Source of the DNA: Candidatus Poseidoniaceae archaeon
Lineage (GTDB): Archaea; Thermoplasmatota; Poseidoniia; Poseidoniales; Poseidoniaceae
Reading direction: 5' to 3'
DNA length: 6,284 nucleotides
NCBI GenBank assembly: GCA_022451765.1
Contig: JAKUNY010000065.1
Coordinates: 1 to 6,284, forward strand
How positions within the stretch are numbered: the first letter of the stretch is position 1; the number at the start of each line of letters is the position of its first letter. The notes below the pieces were generated by a model, which worked only from the letters and a program-made list of their open reading frames with translations, did no database searches and had not been told where the DNA came from. The position numbers and the translations under genes are program-made. Below are positions 4,832-6,284 of this stretch, one piece after another.

Positions 4832-6283
4832 TCAGCCAAAGACGGGCCAAGCAAGGTGTCGAATGTACGTGCCGTAGGCGATAACCGATACTCCGAGTGA
4901 CTCTTCGTTGAATCGGTCCATCGTATCTGCATAGGTGTGGTACTCATACGAGCCAGAGCCATAGCAAAGCAAGGCATTACCCGTCACTCCGTCAGGAAGG
5001 TCGTAAACGAACGGTGCGTGATCTGAGTTGTACGGCATGCCGTCCGGTTCACCCCTCTCTCCTGCGAGAAGACCTGTTGAGACGGTATACTTTGGGAACA
5101 AATCGGGGCGTTCTTTTTCAAGAACCTCAAGAACATCTTCCATCGCATTGATGTCTTGAGCAGAATTTGAAAAGAATCGCAACGAATTCCCGCGATTTGC
5201 GATATCGATATCAACATGGTTCATATCAAGGTTGATGTAAAGGCGAAGGTTTCTAGCAAGATCATTTGCATTCGCCCCAACGTAGGCTTTGCTTCCCCAC
5301 AGTCCTTCCTCCTCTCCACCCCAAGTGCAGAATCTGATAGTGTATTCAGGTGTACCACTTTCATTTGCAACGATTGCAAGCTGGCGAGCCATCTCGAGGA
5401 CCGTGGCAGTTCCAGATGTATCGTCCACGGCTCCTTGTGCGTGATACACCGTGTCGTGATGGGCTCCAACGATAATCAAGTCCTCACTTTTCCCATAGAG
5501 CGTACCACAGGGGACACTCACGGCGATGTCACCTGCATTATCAACGTCTGAGAACAAGCGAAGAAATGCTCCTTGCGATGCCAATTCCAACATTTGGTTT
5601 CCTGTGTTGTTCGAGACAGCAATGAACGGAATATTTTCTGGAATCGAACCACTGTTTGCCGCCTTCATATCATCCACTCGAATGGATTTGAAGATTGGAA
5701 CACAGTCATCCGATTCTATCTGACCACAGTTTGATTGATTGTTGATCCGCAGGATTGCAGCCAGACCAAACTCAGCGGCTTTGATGTAGATGCCTGTGTT
5801 GCCATCGATGCTGTTTCCTCCACGAACAATGCCTACTTTTCCAGATGCATCGCTCCACAGAGAGTCCTCCGTTCCATCATCGAGATCAATCAATTCCATT
5901 TCTTGACCAAATTGTATGTCCGCAGACCCTGAATAGCCCTGCAGGACGAAATCAGTACGATGTTCAAAGGTTGTAACTTGTGCGCCGACTCCACTGTTGC
6001 AAGAAGCACCCGTGACAGGGCCGCCAAAGATACCTCCAGCTGGTGGCTGACACATCGCAATAATCGGTGCGCTGTTGATCGCAAACATTGGGACTGGATA
6101 GGTGTTCAACTGAGGGGAATATCCCATTTCTGTCAGATTATCAAGAATCATTTGTGCGCCAGCAGCTTCTTCTGCACTGCCTGACATTCGTCCTTCCCAT
6201 TCAGGATGACCAAGATCGACTAGTTCTTGCGCATACCATCTCGTTTGAGACGCGTCGAAACCAATCGGTTCGTACACGGGCTC
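4832..6283 (-). CDS. M28 family zinc peptidase with PA-like insert (5' end outside window)
   Basis: Metallo-aminopeptidase or carboxypeptidase of MEROPS family M28, using two zinc ions. The frame is open to the right edge, so the start and any signal peptide lie outside. A GTG at 6277 exists but has no ribosome site and would give an unusually abrupt N-terminus. Numbered from that GTG: an N-terminal region HPEWEGRMSGSAEE (24-37) typical of M28; a protease-associated-like insert around 95-245, with GKVGIVRGG (146-154) and AAEFGLAAILRIN (167-179); then the catalytic part. Zinc ligands and catalytic residues are H273 and D275 (GAHHD), D285 or D286 (AVDDTSGTA), E322/E323 (GGEEEGLWGS), D351 (NLDM) and H420 (NSDHAPF), all intact. 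The visible part has seven cysteines, including C184 and C192, suited to an exported protein (inference). It is the first visible gene of the minus cluster, with the parvulin 37 bp downstream. Substrate class is not readable from sequence. Confidence 0.93.
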   Translation of the reverse strand, partial: EPVYEPIGFDASQTRWYAQELVDLGHPEWEGRMSGSAEEAAGAQMILDNLTEMGYSPQLNTYPVPMFAINSAPIIAMCQPPAGGIFGGPVTGASCNSGVGAQVTTFEHRTDFVLQGYSGSADIQFGQEMELIDLDDGTEDSLWSDASGKVGIVRGGNSIDGNTGIYIKAAEFGLAAILRINNQSNCGQIESDDCVPIFKSIRVDDMKAANSGSIPENIPFIAVSNNTGNQMLELASQGAFLRLFSDVDNAGDIAVSVPCGTLYGKSEDLIIVGAHHDTVYHAQGAVDDTSGTATVLEMARQLAIVANESGTPEYTIRFCTWGGEEEGLWGSKAYVGANANDLARNLRLYINLDMNHVDIDIANRGNSLRFFSNSAQDINAMEDVLEVLEKERPDLFPKYTVSTGLLAGERGEPDGMPYNSDHAPFVYDLPDGVTGNALLCYGSGSYEYHTYADTMDRFNEESLGVSVIAYGTYIRHLAWPVFG

Positions 6284-6284
6284 A

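Noticed and set aside
6275..6277. GTG as the true start of the M28 peptidase
   Set aside because: The frame stays open to the window edge, no ribosome site is visible, and an exported enzyme should have a signal peptide further upstream.

Overview
The window is a compact stretch of an archaeal genome. The evidence is a eukaryote/archaeal-type class I release factor (aRF1, with NIKS, YxCxxxF and GGQ motifs) and an archaeal-type UMP kinase. Next to them sit families usual in bacteria (FolB dihydroneopterin aldolase, a stand-alone parvulin) and a large M28 peptidase that is probably exported. That mixture, the moderate GC and the near-absence of intergenic DNA would fit a planktonic euryarchaeote such as Marine Group II (Poseidoniales) or a relative. 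The domain call is firm; the lineage call is inference only.

Layout, left to right. (1) 1-454, minus: 5' two thirds of a UMP kinase gene (pyrH), running off the left edge. (2) 455-554: the only sizeable intergenic region, about 100 bp between divergent genes. It is dense with inverted repeats: a 13-pair one that ends on the pyrH start codon, a second at 500-525, and a third at 529-549 that covers the likely Shine-Dalgarno of prf1. A 23-codon leader ORF (481-552) ends in TAG two bases before the preferred prf1 start. (3) 555-3581, plus: prf1 then argS, 9 bp apart, with the argS ribosome site overlapping the prf1 stop; an apparent translation operon. (4) 6283-3582, minus: M28 family peptidase (N-terminus beyond the right edge), parvulin peptidyl-prolyl isomerase, FolB, and an unrecognised four-cysteine protein. 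The last three overlap or nearly overlap and look co-translated; the peptidase is 37 bp upstream of the parvulin. The last minus gene ends exactly where argS ends (stop codons at 3579-3581 and 3582-3584, no base between).

How the genes relate: pyrH (UMP to UDP), prf1 (translation termination) and argS (Arg-tRNA synthesis) are housekeeping information or nucleotide genes. The minus cluster joins protein breakdown or folding (M28, parvulin) with pterin/folate synthesis (FolB) and an unknown protein; the grouping may reflect genome compaction more than one pathway. No mobile element, CRISPR array, tRNA or rRNA was seen. The most notable signal is the structured pyrH/prf1 divergent region, where an inverted repeat presents near mirror-image translation start signals on both strands and where release-factor synthesis may be coupled to a leader ORF that ends in a stop codon.
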